A stretch of 64,000 bases of DNA from Manihot esculenta (taxonomy: Eukaryota > Streptophyta > Magnoliopsida > Malpighiales > Euphorbiaceae), in assembly GCF_001659605.2 (NCBI RefSeq), contig NC_035170.2:27508020-27572019 (forward strand). The letters are read 5' to 3'. The position numbers and the translations under genes are program-made. Positions 10,683-21,410 of this stretch are shown one piece after another. Under the pieces are notes generated by a model that saw only the letters and a list, made by a program, of their open reading frames with translations, was not told where the DNA came from and searched no databases. How positions within the stretch are numbered: position 1 is the stretch's first letter; each line of letters begins with the position of its first letter.

Positions 10683-13600
10683 ATGGAGGGTCCAAAGCTC
10701 CCCGATGTCGTTAATCTTAGGTCGCATATCACTTCTTCCAACATAACTAAGCACATTTCCCAGAGGCTCTTAGATACTCCTCTGTATCTTATTCGAGCGC
10801 CTTTTCAAAACGAAAGGATAGTCCTTCCTAACCCTCTTCCTCCTGGTTTGATGGATCCCCAAAGGGGTCGCTGTATAGTGTTCTTTCTTAAACAGAGGGA
10901 TTTCGGTCTACCGTTTCCTTTTACTCCCTTCTTTATTGAGGTTTTCGAATACTTTGGGGTAACCCCTCGGATGTTATCCCCAAATTCTATTTTGTTTCTG
11001 TCCTGTTTTGAATCTATCTGCCTGAGTTGGGGTTTTACCCCCACAGCGTGTCTGTTTGTCACTTGTTTCCGTCTGGTTAGGGCGGTTCAGAATTTTTATT
11101 ACTTTTCCCCCCGTAGTGGGTTGTCTCTTTTTACGGGTTACAAGGATTCCATAAAGGGATGGGTAGAGAATTTCCTTGTGGCGGAGCTGAAATTAGAGTC
11201 CGCCCGATCGTGGGAGGTGGATCTAAGTTGGGAGGAGGTTCATCCGGGTTGCAACGAGCTGCCCCGATTGAGCCTTATTGAGCAGGTGGGGTTGCTCCGA
11301 CTGACTTCCGTTGAGAGAAAGTATGACGTCGAGAAGTGTATGTTCGTGTCCAATCTTAGGGATATCCGGGACACGGGTATATTGCTTTGTCCAGCGATTC
11401 TGTTTCTTCTTTGCTCATGATATCAGAAAGTATGCTGACTCTTTATAATTTCGTGTTTTTTGTAGCTTCTGAGGTTAAAATGGATGAAATCAAGCTCCCC
11501 AAGAACTTTGTCCTATCTCGAGATATTATGCATGCAGTTTTCGACGCTTTTTTGGCTGGGCGTTCGGTGTCTGAGGTTGCCGCAGAGGTGGTTCAAGCTG
11601 TTTCCTCCAAAAAGGTTAGCCGACCTCCGGCCAAAGCCTCTTCTCGAGCTTCTAAACCGAACTCTCGCGGCACCAAATCATGTCGGCCATCTAGCCGTGG
11701 TGGATCGAGCTCAACTCTTGAGCCTGCTGGAGGGTCTAAATCTGCTCCAGCTTCTTCAGAGGGCGTGAGGGAAACCTCCTTAGCCATTGCGGAGCAGACC
11801 CAAGTCGTTGAACAAGTGGAGCCGGGTCTTGCCCATTCTCCTGAAGGGGTGTCAGGGGGAAAGTCTAAGTCCCCCGTTACTGGAGACAAGGAGGCTTCTG
11901 GGACAGGGATGGAGATCATCCTCATCGAGGACCAAATCCCAGATGTTCCTACCCAAGATGCCCCTGCCCCTGTGGGGGCTGGGCCTGAGGGATCTGAAGG
12001 CATTCCACTAAAGTCCGGGGATAAGCGCCCAGCCCCTTCTGGAACATCTTCACCATCTCCTGCTCGGAAGAAATCCAGGGCTGCCACAGGATCTTCTCCA
12101 GCTCTTCCTCCCCTTGGGAAGGAGAAAGGTATTCCTGCTGTGCCTTTGTTGTCTTCTTCTGACAACGTTCTGAACGCGTCGGACATTACCTCTGAATCTC
12201 CGGCCAGTGCTGTTGCCGAACTTCTTAGAGAGCGAATGTTCGGCGGGATTACAGAGGCCTCGGATCCGCGTCTTATTGCCCTGACTGGTCTCTTAGCCAG
12301 TTCCACCAAGGGGCAAGCGTCCTTCCGGTCTCGCTCTCGTGAGGAGCTTGGATCTACGATTAGGGAAATGCTTCTGATGGTAAATTATTTTTCCACCTCT
12401 CTTTTAGTTTGCTTTATTTCTTTCTCTTGACGGTTGTTCTTCTGTACTAGGTGACGAGCCTCTTTATGGAGGTGGACGCTCGTGATCGCTCCCTTCGGGA
12501 GTCTGTAGACCGCCGGATTGAAGAGGCACGTCTGGATGAAAATTTGTCTGCGACTAGTGACGCCAGGGGTAATCTTGCAGCAGCTCGGGAGCATACCCAG
12601 TCCCTCCAGGTAGAGTTGCACTCTGCGCTGGAGGCCCTTAAAAAGGCTGAGAAGAAGGCGGCTGAGACAGCAGAGCACACCAAGTCTTTAGAAGCAGAGC
12701 TGTCTCATACTCGCAGGGTTAGTCTGATGAGAGAGCAGCTGCTGTGGAGGTTCATTGTGCAGAAGTTTTAAAGCAGCTGTCCTCTATGACGGAGGCCCTT
12801 CAAGAGAGAGATGAGGCTGTGAGCCAGAAAACTGAGGTCCAGCGTCAATATGAGGCCTTAAAGGCTGATTCTGAAGGACTTCAGGTTCACCTGAAGGAGG
12901 TGAAAGCTCAGAAGGACGGGGCCCTAGCTCGGGTGGAGGTCCTTGAGCGGGAGTTGAGTATGAGCTCTGATCGTATCAGAGACCTGGCTTCATCGGCTGA
13001 AGAGTTCAACCTTCGCCACCAACAGCTCAACCATGAAGTCAGGACCTTGGAACGTAAGTGTTCAGCCCTGCTCGAGGTAGTAAAACATGTTGAAGGCAAG
13101 GCTCAGCTAGAGCGTGAGCAATGTATAGCGGAGTATCAGGAGTCTGATGAGTTGAAGAGGAAGATCGAGCAGGCCTGTGAGGCTCATCTTCAGGACTACA
13201 AAGATTCCTCTGAATTGAAGGCATTTGTAGCTGAGGCTTGTAGAGCACATCTCGATGAATATAAAGCTTCTGCTGAGATGGGGTCGGCTATTTTTAAGAA
13301 AGCCTTCCGTATGTACATAACCGGTTACAATCGCGGTTTAAGGGAAGCTAGGCACGCTCCTGATATTCCTTTGGAAAAGCTTCGTAAGCCCGAAGTGGAC
13401 TCGGATGGCGAGCCGATGTTATATGGGGAAGATGATTTCCCTATGCCTAGAGGGAATTGTCGCATCGCAGGCCGGTCATCTGTGTCTTCTTCAGAAGAAT
13501 CCGAGCCGGAGGGGGAGGACAAGGAAGTCCTTGGGTTAGAGGGAGATGACCCTGATTCTGAGAAGGAGGACCCGCACCTAGGGTCAGAGATTGCCCCTGT

Positions 13601-13742
13601 TGTTAATGTTGAGAGGCCTGATCCAAAGGAGGTCGTGCTTCCTCCGGATGTAGTTGTAGATAGAGATAGTGTAGGCGAGGATGTTCTCACAGATGTAAGT
13701 CCTTTAAGGACTGTTTTTCCTTCCCCCTCATTCGAAAAATAG
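10683..13742 (+). CDS. Large antisense ORF of the first Tat element: PF04195-like domain plus coiled coil, one frameshift
   Basis: Three exons antisense to gag-pol: 10683-11376, 11466-12379 and 12451-13742. Introns are 89 and 71 bp with GT...AG ends; intron 1 contains stops, so it must be spliced. Exon 1 has a globular domain (FFIEVFEYFGVTPRMLSPNS, then CFESICLSWGFTP) resembling PF04195, the 'putative gypsy-type transposon' family. Exon 2 is Ser/Pro/Lys-rich and low complexity (residues ~235-540), possibly with nuclear-localisation character. Exon 3 is a long heptad-rich coiled coil with a Glu/Asp-rich tail. Compared with the second element, about 7 bases are missing near 12720, which shifts the frame and creates a stop at 12769. 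Without that gap the frame would run about 969 codons. Such extra ORFs are known in Tat elements; their role is not established. Confidence 0.7.
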
Positions 13743-14225
13743 ATTGTAATAGCTATTTTAATGAGATTTTGATTTCTTTTTCCTTGAACTACTCTTGTTC
13801 TTCATATTTATCTCTGCTTTTCATACTTGTAATATTCACACTATGTATTCTCATATTATAACCTTTTCAGCTTCATTCATCTTCCTGCTGGTTTCTTCGT
13901 TTATGATCCTTTTTATAGAGGGAGCTCGGCTTTTTGCTCGGCCTTTATACTTCGAGCATCAGGGTACAGGACTATCCGAACCGGGAGCTCGGCCTTTTCT
14001 TCTTACCCAGGCTTTTAGTATTAGCAGTCATTTCGAGGTCGGCGTTTCTTAGCTATTATTCCCCGAACCTCTTCAGGAGGTCGGAATCTGATTTTTCCTT
14101 GATAGCCTTGAGCCCTTCTTTTTTATGAGGTCGGAACAATATTTTTATAAGTTGTCCCTCCATATGATATGAGAAATTTTCACTTCAGGAGGTTCTTGAG
14201 ACTTTCACCGACCGTTCTTGTTTTG

Positions 14226-14490
14226 TTTTTCCGGGAGTTCTTAGGGGATCCCGACCTTGTTTGGTTACCCGGGAGTTCTTAGGGGATCCCGGTCTCGTTT
14301 GTTTACCCGGGAGTTCTTAGGGGATCCCGGTCTCGTTTGTTTACCCGGGAGTTCTTAGGGGATCCCGGTCTCGTTTGTTTACCCGGGAGTTCTTAGGGGA
14401 TCCCGGTCTCGTTTGTTTACCCGGAAGTTCTTAGGGGATCCCGGTCTCGTTTGTTTACCCGGGAGTTCGTAGGGGATCCCGGTCTCGTTG
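14226..14490. repeat. 38-bp tandem repeat, about 7 copies
   Basis: The unit is built around GGGAGTTCTTAGGGGATCCC followed by GGTCTCG and a TTTGTTTA spacer. Spacing between GGTCTCG motifs is exactly 38 bp at 14291, 14329 and 14367. The first copy is diverged. It lies between the stop of pol and the antisense ORFs, where Tat elements often carry hypervariable tandem repeats. Each unit contains two palindromes, CCCGGG and GGGATCCC. Confidence 0.9.
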
Positions 14491-14620
14491 TTTTCTTTTT
14501 TCTTTTTATTTTGAAAGTAGTAATGTAAATTTGTGGTAAAAGAAAGAGGTTGGCTCACAACAACATCCATTTTATTTCTTTGTTTTGAGATACAGTCTAT
14601 CTTTTGTATTAAATAATATT

Positions 14621-16579
14621 TCAGGGAAAATACCTTTTAAGGTGCTGAATATTCCAGGCGTGGGGTTCGGGATTCCCTTGCATATCTTCAATTCGATATA
14701 CTATGGGCTTGACTACTTTAGCTATTCTGAATGGGCCTTCCCAGGTTGGTGCTAGCTTTCCTATTGCCGCTCTTTTTCCGGTAGCCTCCAGATTTCTTAG
14801 GGCCAGGTCTCCCACTTTCAAGCTTCTCTTCCTAACCTTTTGGTTGTAATATCGTGCTGCCCGTTGTTGATAAGCAGCAGTTCGGACCTGGGCTTCTTCC
14901 CTAACTTCTTCAAGAGCATCCAGGTTGCTTCTTAACTTGTCCCCATTAGTGTTCTCACTAACGAATTGGACTCGATGAGTGGGAATCTGCAACTCAACTG
15001 GGACTACGGCCTCTGTGCCATAAGCAAGTGCAAAGGGTGTTTCTTTAGTGGGTGCTCTGGGAGTGGTTCGGAGTGCCCACAGGATATTGTTGAGTTCTTC
15101 AGCCCAATTCTCCTTTGCGCCATCCAGCCGTTTCTTTAACCCTTGGAGGATAGCTCTGTTAGTGACTTCTGTTTGGCCATTAGTTTGAGGATGAGCTACA
15201 GAAGAGAATTTGTGCCATATGCCCATGTTCGTCGTGAAGGCTCTGAAGGTACTGGAGTCAAATTGTCTGCCATTGTCTGAGATAAGCACTCTAGGTATGT
15301 CGAATCTACAGATGATATGCCCCCATACGAAATCTATCATCTTGCGAGCTGTGATTGTGGCTATTGCGTCTGCCTCTGGCCATTTTGAGAAGTATTCTAC
15401 AGCCACCACTACGAATTTCCTTTGCCCCGTAGTCTTGGGGAAAGGTCCCAGGATATCGATTCCCCATTGTGAGAAAGGCCATGGACTGGATATGCTTGCT
15501 TGAGAAGTGGCAGGGGTTCTGATGGCATTAGCAAATCTCTGACATACGTCGCACCTCCGGACAAACTCTTCTGCTTCTTTTTTGACAGTGGGCCAATAGT
15601 ATCCTTGCCTGAATATTTTGTTGGCTAATGTTCCTGCTCCTTCGTGGGTTCCACATAGGCCTCTATGTATCTCTTCCATTATCTTTGTAGCCTCTTCCGG
15701 GCTCACACATCGGAGCCATGGACTGGATTTTCCTTTTCTGTATAAGGTCCCTCTTATTGCTTGGTAGTTGGCGGCACGAGCTGCTATCTTTCTGGCTTCA
15801 TCTTTATCTTCGGGGAGCTCGCCCTTTTCCAAGTATCTCAGGTATGGGGTCATCCAAGTTGGGCTCTGTTCTACCTGCAATATCGTGTTTGTCTTTTTGA
15901 AAGCAGGTGTATGGACATGTTGTATATACACTTCATCAGGAAGCTGTTCTAACTCCTCTTTGGTCAATCGACTAAGCAGGTCTGCTTCCTCATTCTCATC
16001 TCGGGGTATTCTTTGAAATCTGACGATAACTCCTCGACCCGTGAGCCCGGCTTCCAAAGTTTTTACTTTATCAAGGTAGTTCTGCATGACGGGATCTCTA
16101 GCCTGATATACTCCCGTCACCTGGTTGATCACCAGCTGAGAGTCGCTATTCACCTCGAGGTCGGTTACCCCTACCTCCAAAGCTACCAACATTCCATTCA
16201 ACAGGGCTTCATATTCTGCTACATTATTCGAGGCTTTGAACTCTAGACGTAAGGCGTAACATACCTTAAAATCCTCTGGCCCCTTGACCATTATTCCAGC
16301 ACCACTGCCCTCAGCGCCTGATACTCCGTCTACATACAACCTCCAGTTAAATTCAGGATGAGGCTCCCCCTCACGTTCCTTTCCTGCTGTCCCTGAGGAT
16401 GATCCTTTCTGCTCCTCGTTGAATGTGCATTCTGCTATGAAGTCAGCCAAGGCTTGAGATTTGATAGCTGTCCTAGGTCGATACTCTAGACAGTAAGGAC
16501 CGATCTCCACAGACCAGGCTAACATCCGCCCTGAAGTCTCTGGTCTATGCAAGATCTTCTTCAAGGGTTGATCTGTCAT
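14621..16579 (-). CDS. Tat gag-pol, downstream part: RNase H and integrase
   Basis: 652 codons in the same frame as 16721-20215 and separated from it by one nonsense codon. From the N-terminus: end of the first RNase H/connection (MTDQPLKKILHRPETSG), then a second RNase H-type domain beginning LYVDGVSG near residue 82 with Asp and Glu positions kept (EFKASNNVAEYEALLNGM). The integrase has a zinc-binding H...H...C..C (HRGLCGTHEG to CDVCQ, ~305-350) and catalytic Asp/Asp/Glu in GIDILGPFP, LISDNGRQF and NGQTEVTNRA. A C-terminal basic region ends HLKRYFP. The presence of two RNase H regions is a Tat-clade trait. It would be made as part of the polyprotein. Confidence 0.88.
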   Translation of the reverse strand: MTDQPLKKILHRPETSGRMLAWSVEIGPYCLEYRPRTAIKSQALADFIAECTFNEEQKGSSSGTAGKEREGEPHPEFNWRLYVDGVSGAEGSGAGIMVKGPEDFKVCYALRLEFKASNNVAEYEALLNGMLVALEVGVTDLEVNSDSQLVINQVTGVYQARDPVMQNYLDKVKTLEAGLTGRGVIVRFQRIPRDENEEADLLSRLTKEELEQLPDEVYIQHVHTPAFKKTNTILQVEQSPTWMTPYLRYLEKGELPEDKDEARKIAARAANYQAIRGTLYRKGKSSPWLRCVSPEEATKIMEEIHRGLCGTHEGAGTLANKIFRQGYYWPTVKKEAEEFVRRCDVCQRFANAIRTPATSQASISSPWPFSQWGIDILGPFPKTTGQRKFVVVAVEYFSKWPEADAIATITARKMIDFVWGHIICRFDIPRVLISDNGRQFDSSTFRAFTTNMGIWHKFSSVAHPQTNGQTEVTNRAILQGLKKRLDGAKENWAEELNNILWALRTTPRAPTKETPFALAYGTEAVVPVELQIPTHRVQFVSENTNGDKLRSNLDALEEVREEAQVRTAAYQQRAARYYNQKVRKRSLKVGDLALRNLEATGKRAAIGKLAPTWEGPFRIAKVVKPIVYRIEDMQGNPEPHAWNIQHLKRYFP

Positions 16580-16720
16580 GACAACTCCTTGGTGGCTTTC
16601 TAGGTAAATCCTGAACTTCCGGACTGCTAGCAGTAGAGCATACGCTATCTTTTCAATATTCAGATATCTGACCTCGGCATCTTTAAGTACCTTGCTAACA
16701 TAGAAAACAGGCTTCTGCTC

Positions 16721-19700
16721 TCATTCTTCCACCCTTACCAGTACGGCGCTAACTGCCTGTTCGGAGGCTGCCAGGTATATTAGAAGTTCTTCTCCTATGG
16801 GACTACTAAGCACATGAGGCGAGCTGAGATAACTTTTGAGTTCTTTGAAAGCTTTACGACAATCTTCTGTCCATTCGAAGTTTGGCACTTTCCTTAACTT
16901 TCTGAAGAACGGTAGACACTTTTCTGCCGACCGTGACATGAATTGATTGAGTGCCACTACTCTCCCGATCAGCTTCTGGACATCCCTTACACAGGTTGGT
17001 TCTGGCATATTCAATATGGCTTCTACTTTTTCCGGGTTGGGCTCGATGCCTTTCCCACTTACCATATATCCCAGGAATTTTCCTCCTCTGATGAAAAAAG
17101 CGCACTTTGCGGGATTCAGTTTCATCCTGTACTGATCTAATACCCCAAATACCTCCTTCAAATCTGTCATATGCTGTTGGAAAGTTAGGCTTTTTACCAC
17201 CATATCATCCACATATACTTCAACGTTTCTGCCAATTTGGTCTTTGAAGATTTTATTCATCAGTCTTTGGTAGGTTGCCCCAACGTTTTTCAGCCCGAAT
17301 GGCATAGCTCTGTAACAGTAAGTCCCATCTTCGGTTATGAATGAGGTCTTTTCTTCATCAGACCTGTACATTGGGATTTGATGATAACCGGACATTGCAT
17401 CCAAAGACGACATGTAATTAAAACCGGCCGTAGAGTCGACCATTTTATTAATATCGGGGAGGGGATAACAATCTTTAGGGCAGGCCTTATTCAGATCAGT
17501 AAAGTCTATGCACATCCTATATTTGCCATTGGCTTTTTTGACTAATACAGGATTGGCTAACCATTGTGGGTACATAACTTCTCTAATAAAGCCTGCCTCT
17601 TCTAACTTCTGTACTTTCTCCTTGGTAGCCTGCTGTTTCTCCCTTCCCACTACCCTCTTTTTCTGTTTTATTGGTCTGGCCTCCGGGAGGACATTCAGTC
17701 TATGGGTCATCACCCCGGGGTCAATTCCGGTCATATCTGAAGGCTTCCAGGCAAAACTTGATGCATGACCTCGAATTAAGGACATCACCTTGGCTTTCTG
17801 CTCCTTAGTAAGACTGGCGTTGAGACTGAAGGCTTTGTCTGTTTCTGCTCCTGATAAGGGGAAGGTCTCCAGTTCCCCCACCGGCTCTGTCCTGGCCTCC
17901 GTTTTCTCATCTCTGACCTCCAGGACCTCTGAATCCACCCTATCCTCTGCTGAGTTCGGCTCTGCTATAGTAGCCAGGTATACTGCCCTTGCTTCCTCTT
18001 GACTTCCACGAACTGTTCCCACCCCTGCTTCTGTGGGGAACTTCATTGTCAAGTATCTGATACTGGTAACGGCCTCAAAATCGAACAGCATAGGTCTTCC
18101 CAAGATCGCATTGTAGCTCAGGGGGAGCTTAGCTACCAGAAACACTGCATAATGGGTGCGAGTCTTTGGGGCTTCTCCCAAAGTAAGGGCTAGCTTTACC
18201 TTTCCTTCCACCGTCACTGGCGTTCCTCCTATCCCTTTAATCGGAGCCTGGTCTCGGATTAGCTGTTCTTCAGGGATTCCCATCTGCTGGAAAACTCGGT
18301 AAGGCAGCAGATTTACCTTGCTTCCATCATCCACTAAGATCTTCTTTACCCGATAGTTGTGGATGATGGCCTCGATGACGAGGGCATCGTCATGAGGCAT
18401 CTGAACGCCCTGAGCGTCTTCTGAGGAGAAAGAGATGGTTGTTGAAGAATGTTCAATGACTTGCATGACCTCGGCGCTACTGTTTCCTTCTTCTCTGCTT
18501 CTCTTTTTCCCCCTTCGGCTCATCCGACCTCCCGTGCCTCCCACAATCATATGGATGGTTCCGCTGGACCCGTCATTGGCGGGGTTAGCTCCCACTCTTC
18601 GTGGTGTTTGGACTGTCGGGTTTGGTGGAGGTCTCTGTCCTTCCGGTTTCTTCACAAAGTTCTTCAGGTGCCCTCTCTTTATCAATCTCTCAATTTCTGC
18701 GATCAACTGGAAACAGTTATTGGTATCGTGACCGTGAGTTCGGTGGAACTGGCAGTATTTGTCAGGATTTCGTTGATCGGCCTCCGATTTTATGGGCTTG
18801 GGCCATTGTAAGAAGTCTTTGTCTTGGACGGTTATGAGCACTTCGGCTCTAGAGGCATTAAGTGGGGTCGGCTTCTCCGGAACCCATGAAGGGAGTAACC
18901 TTTGCTCTGAGGCCCGGGAAGGAAAAGGTCTTTGGTCCTTTCGTTCCCATGGCTGTCTGTAAGACTCAGATCTCTTGCCATGTTTCTTTTCATGCTTCTC
19001 CGGCCTTCTTTCCTCCGGGGCTTTCTCCTTGTCTGCCACTCCCTTGGTGAATCGACTTGTTATCAGAGCGTCATCCTGTCTTATATACTTCTCAGCCCTC
19101 TTCATTAGCTCGGCCAGCGAGGTCGGAGGCTTCCTGCTTAATGAACCGAAAAACTCGGCGGAGGTCGTCCCTTTCTGCATGGCCTCCACCGCCCTTCCCT
19201 CATCGAGCTCGGGAATTTGTAGGGCTTCTGTATTGAAACGAGCTACATACTCTCTAAGCGACTCCTCCCGTCTCTGCCTTACTGTTTCCAGATAGCTCGT
19301 CTTCCTATCTGTTGGTACCCCGGCGATGAACCGGCTGATGAAACGAGTGGCCAAGTCTCCAAAACTCCCAATGCTTCCGGTCTCCAGGCTGTTGAACCAC
19401 GCTCGTGCTGGCCCTGAGAGTGTCGTTGGGAATACCTTACACATCAAGGCATCTGATAAAGTTTGCAATTCCATGAAGGTCTTGTAGTTCATGACGTGCT
19501 CCCTTGGGTTACCCGCTCCGTCATAGGCTGCCATTGACGGCATCATAAACTTCTTAGGGGCAGTCTCGTGCTGGACCCACTTCGAGAAAGGCGAAGAAGT
19601 GGGCAGGAAGGTTTGGCTTTGATCTTTCTTTCCCAGCTCGGCCAGAAGCTGCTCTCTCAACTTCTGCAACTTCTGGTCCACATCCTCATCTTCCTGTCTA

Positions 19701-20215
19701 GGTTTCTTCTCTGTGCGGTGTTCTTCCTTTTCTGCTTCGCTTCTGATCCACCCAGTTGTCCCGGCGGAATAGTTGTCAGCATCATCATTTTCTATCATCT
19801 CCCTCACCCTCCTTCTATGGACTCGGGCCTCCGGCTCTTCCTCTTCTCCGGCTCTTCTCTCTTCTTCCCTGGCACCACGGCTGCTGGTTCGAAAACGATC
19901 AGGGGCAGGTTGGGGCTCATTGGTTTGGGGTTCTTCTACCACTGGGAGAGTACTCATTGGGGTGTTGAGGCCTCTTTGTTGCATTATCTGCCCCAACCAG
20001 TGGGCGGTGTTCTGTAGTTGAAGGGCCATGGTTTGGAGGTCTTGATTGGATAAGGTAGCGATGGGAGCATTCCCTGCCAAGCTTGGCGAGGGACTGAGGG
20101 GAATGGGTGTCTGGTTGTTTAGTGTTGTAGGGCTAGAAAAAGAGAACTGCTGCCCCTCTTGGGCAGAGCTCAGGTCATTTGGGATGTTAAGGTTGTTTTC
20201 ATTGTGATTAGCCAT
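16721..20215 (-). CDS. Tat gag-pol, upstream part: gag, protease, reverse transcriptase; ends at a nonsense codon
   Basis: ATG at 20215, 60 bases after the primer site, opens 1,164 codons. Gag core lies around residues 230-340 (TTLSGPARAWFNSLE). A zinc-knuckle-like C/H motif (CQFHRTHGHDTNNC) is near 487-500. The aspartic protease has its active site at LVDDGSKVNLLP (~625). The RT has FTDLNKACPKD (~900) and the catalytic YVDDMVV (~1000). The ORF stops at TGA 16721-16723, where the second element has GGA (VEEGEQKP against VEE-stop). This is a single-base change, so the element is one nonsense mutation from an open gag-pol of about 1,865 codons. Gag and pol are fused without a frameshift. Confidence 0.9.
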   Translation of the reverse strand: MANHNENNLNIPNDLSSAQEGQQFSFSSPTTLNNQTPIPLSPSPSLAGNAPIATLSNQDLQTMALQLQNTAHWLGQIMQQRGLNTPMSTLPVVEEPQTNEPQPAPDRFRTSSRGAREEERRAGEEEEPEARVHRRRVREMIENDDADNYSAGTTGWIRSEAEKEEHRTEKKPRQEDEDVDQKLQKLREQLLAELGKKDQSQTFLPTSSPFSKWVQHETAPKKFMMPSMAAYDGAGNPREHVMNYKTFMELQTLSDALMCKVFPTTLSGPARAWFNSLETGSIGSFGDLATRFISRFIAGVPTDRKTSYLETVRQRREESLREYVARFNTEALQIPELDEGRAVEAMQKGTTSAEFFGSLSRKPPTSLAELMKRAEKYIRQDDALITSRFTKGVADKEKAPEERRPEKHEKKHGKRSESYRQPWERKDQRPFPSRASEQRLLPSWVPEKPTPLNASRAEVLITVQDKDFLQWPKPIKSEADQRNPDKYCQFHRTHGHDTNNCFQLIAEIERLIKRGHLKNFVKKPEGQRPPPNPTVQTPRRVGANPANDGSSGTIHMIVGGTGGRMSRRGKKRSREEGNSSAEVMQVIEHSSTTISFSSEDAQGVQMPHDDALVIEAIIHNYRVKKILVDDGSKVNLLPYRVFQQMGIPEEQLIRDQAPIKGIGGTPVTVEGKVKLALTLGEAPKTRTHYAVFLVAKLPLSYNAILGRPMLFDFEAVTSIRYLTMKFPTEAGVGTVRGSQEEARAVYLATIAEPNSAEDRVDSEVLEVRDEKTEARTEPVGELETFPLSGAETDKAFSLNASLTKEQKAKVMSLIRGHASSFAWKPSDMTGIDPGVMTHRLNVLPEARPIKQKKRVVGREKQQATKEKVQKLEEAGFIREVMYPQWLANPVLVKKANGKYRMCIDFTDLNKACPKDCYPLPDINKMVDSTAGFNYMSSLDAMSGYHQIPMYRSDEEKTSFITEDGTYCYRAMPFGLKNVGATYQRLMNKIFKDQIGRNVEVYVDDMVVKSLTFQQHMTDLKEVFGVLDQYRMKLNPAKCAFFIRGGKFLGYMVSGKGIEPNPEKVEAILNMPEPTCVRDVQKLIGRVVALNQFMSRSAEKCLPFFRKLRKVPNFEWTEDCRKAFKELKSYLSSPHVLSSPIGEELLIYLAASEQAVSAVLVRVEE

Positions 20216-20275
20216 CGTGGATCTCAGTGGGTTTTGTTGAGAATGGAACTCCGGTGATAAAAAGATCTCCTTCGG

Positions 20276-20293
20276 TTCCCACAGACGGCGCCA
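20276..20293 (-). other. Primer binding site of the first Tat element
   Basis: The minus strand reads TGGCGCCGTCTGTGGGAA, two bases inside the 5' LTR. The second element has the same sequence at 49717-49734. The first nine bases match the Asp-tRNA-type site; the exact tRNA was not determined. Confidence 0.75.
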
Positions 20294-20295
20294 AT

Positions 20296-20781
20296 TGATG
20301 ATCTGAGATCCAATAGAATAGGGTTTTACAAGGGTTTTGGTATTGAGGAATAAAGCTTAAACTTTCTGAGGAGGGGACTCTCCTTTTATCCATTATCTTG
20401 CTTGCTGGTGACGTGTAAAGGTCTCTCCATGATTGGGCCACGCGTCTCTGCCATACAGATCCGGGTGTACGAGGGTATCAGGCGCCTGCCCCATGCGTAA
20501 CGGCCTCTGATTCTCCTCGTGCGTACGTTCGAGCGGATCTGCCAGGCTGTCTGGTGAGCATCATTCTGGATCCTGGGTTGGGCCGAGAGCTTGGGCCAGA
20601 GAGGAAGGGGCCTACTTTGCGCAGACTGGGTCGATCTGAGTGAGGAAGCTTGGTCGAGCCCGGCCTTGAAGGTCGGATGAGCCGGGCCTGCTTTGAGTAC
20701 CAAGTACGTGGGCCTTCGCTTTGTGGGCTGTAGGTTGTGGCCGAGGCCCTGGACCGGGGTGAAGAAATCCAGCGGTCATCA
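20296..20781 (-). repeat. 5' LTR of the first Tat element
   Basis: 486 bp, pairing with 7980-8465 and followed by the ACTAA duplication at 20782-20786. On the minus strand a TATA-like GGATAAAAG sits in the 3' third, matching TGTATAAAAG in the LTR of the second element, so transcription toward gag-pol probably starts just after it. Confidence 0.92.
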
Positions 20782-21410
20782 ACTAATATGGAAATAATAG
20801 AATATCGTAGCTATTACCATTAATGTAAGGCTGATTGGTCCATAATGGTTAGTTGCTTATTTACTCAGGTATGGCCAAGGGAGCCATCCGAAGGTTCAAT
20901 ACTCAGGTAACTAATCAAATGACCAATATTGAGTCTGAGTGATACCTATCAAGACTAGGTGATAAGTATAGAGTCTGGGTGATAGATACCGAGTTTGAGT
21001 GATAAATGTCGAGCCTGGGTGAAAAGTAGCTAAATTAACTAAATGACAAGTATCAATCCAGGTGACGAGTATAGAGCTAACCAAAGAATATCAATCCGGG
21101 TGACGAGTATCGAGCCAAACAAAGAGTATCAACTCGAGAGGACAAGTATTTAGCCAAATAATAAGTATCGACTCGGGTGATGAAAAGTAGCTAAATTAAC
21201 TAAATGACAAGTATCAACCCAGGTGACGAGTATAGAACTAACCAAAGAATATCAATCCGGGTGACGAGTATCGAGCCAAACAAAGAGTATCAACTCGAGA
21301 GAACGAGTATTTAGCCAAATAATAAGTATCGACTCGGGTGATGAGTACTTAGTCAAATGACAAGTGTGGAGCTTGGGTGACAAATATGAAGTCATATCAA
21401 ATGTCTCTCT
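20782..21410 (-). repeat. Older LTR-like repeat, left copy, second part, with a 161-bp duplication
   Basis: Continuation of 7610-7979 after the Tat insertion. 20795-20960 aligns with 23135-23310 (shared 'tagttgcttatttactca' and 'aatattgagtctRagtgata'). From about 20930 the sequence is a run of short degenerate words of the type 'gacgagtatcgagcc'. A 161-bp unit starting GAAAAGTAGCTAAATTAAC is repeated at 21021 and 21182, with few changes. Confidence 0.45.

Larger units (their letters stand above)
7980..20781 (-). mobile_element. Young Tat-clade Ty3/gypsy retrotransposon, 12.8 kb, in an intron of kinase module A
   Basis: A complete element: 486-bp LTRs at 7980-8465 and 20296-20781, flanked by the 5-bp target duplication ACTAA (7975-7979 and 20782-20786). 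The LTRs differ at four positions (0.8%), so the insertion is recent. In element order it has the 5' LTR, primer site, one gag-pol ORF broken by a single stop, a 38-bp tandem-repeat zone, two ORFs antisense to gag-pol, a purine tract and the 3' LTR. Two RNase H regions and antisense ORFs between pol and the 3' LTR are known traits of the Tat clade. It lies antisense to the host kinase gene, so its antisense ORFs run in the host gene's direction. Confidence 0.9.

Noticed and set aside
11593..12309. 238-codon minus-strand ORF
   Set aside because: It is the antisense shadow of exon 2 of the large antisense ORF, a low-complexity GC-rich stretch.
14226..14490. Regularly spaced repeat that could suggest a CRISPR array
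   Set aside because: Units are contiguous 38-bp tandems without unique spacers, in a plant retrotransposon.
20208..20441. Minus-strand 77-codon ORF upstream of gag
   Set aside because: It spans LTR, primer site and leader, so it cannot be a conserved protein; it is an untranslated leader reading.
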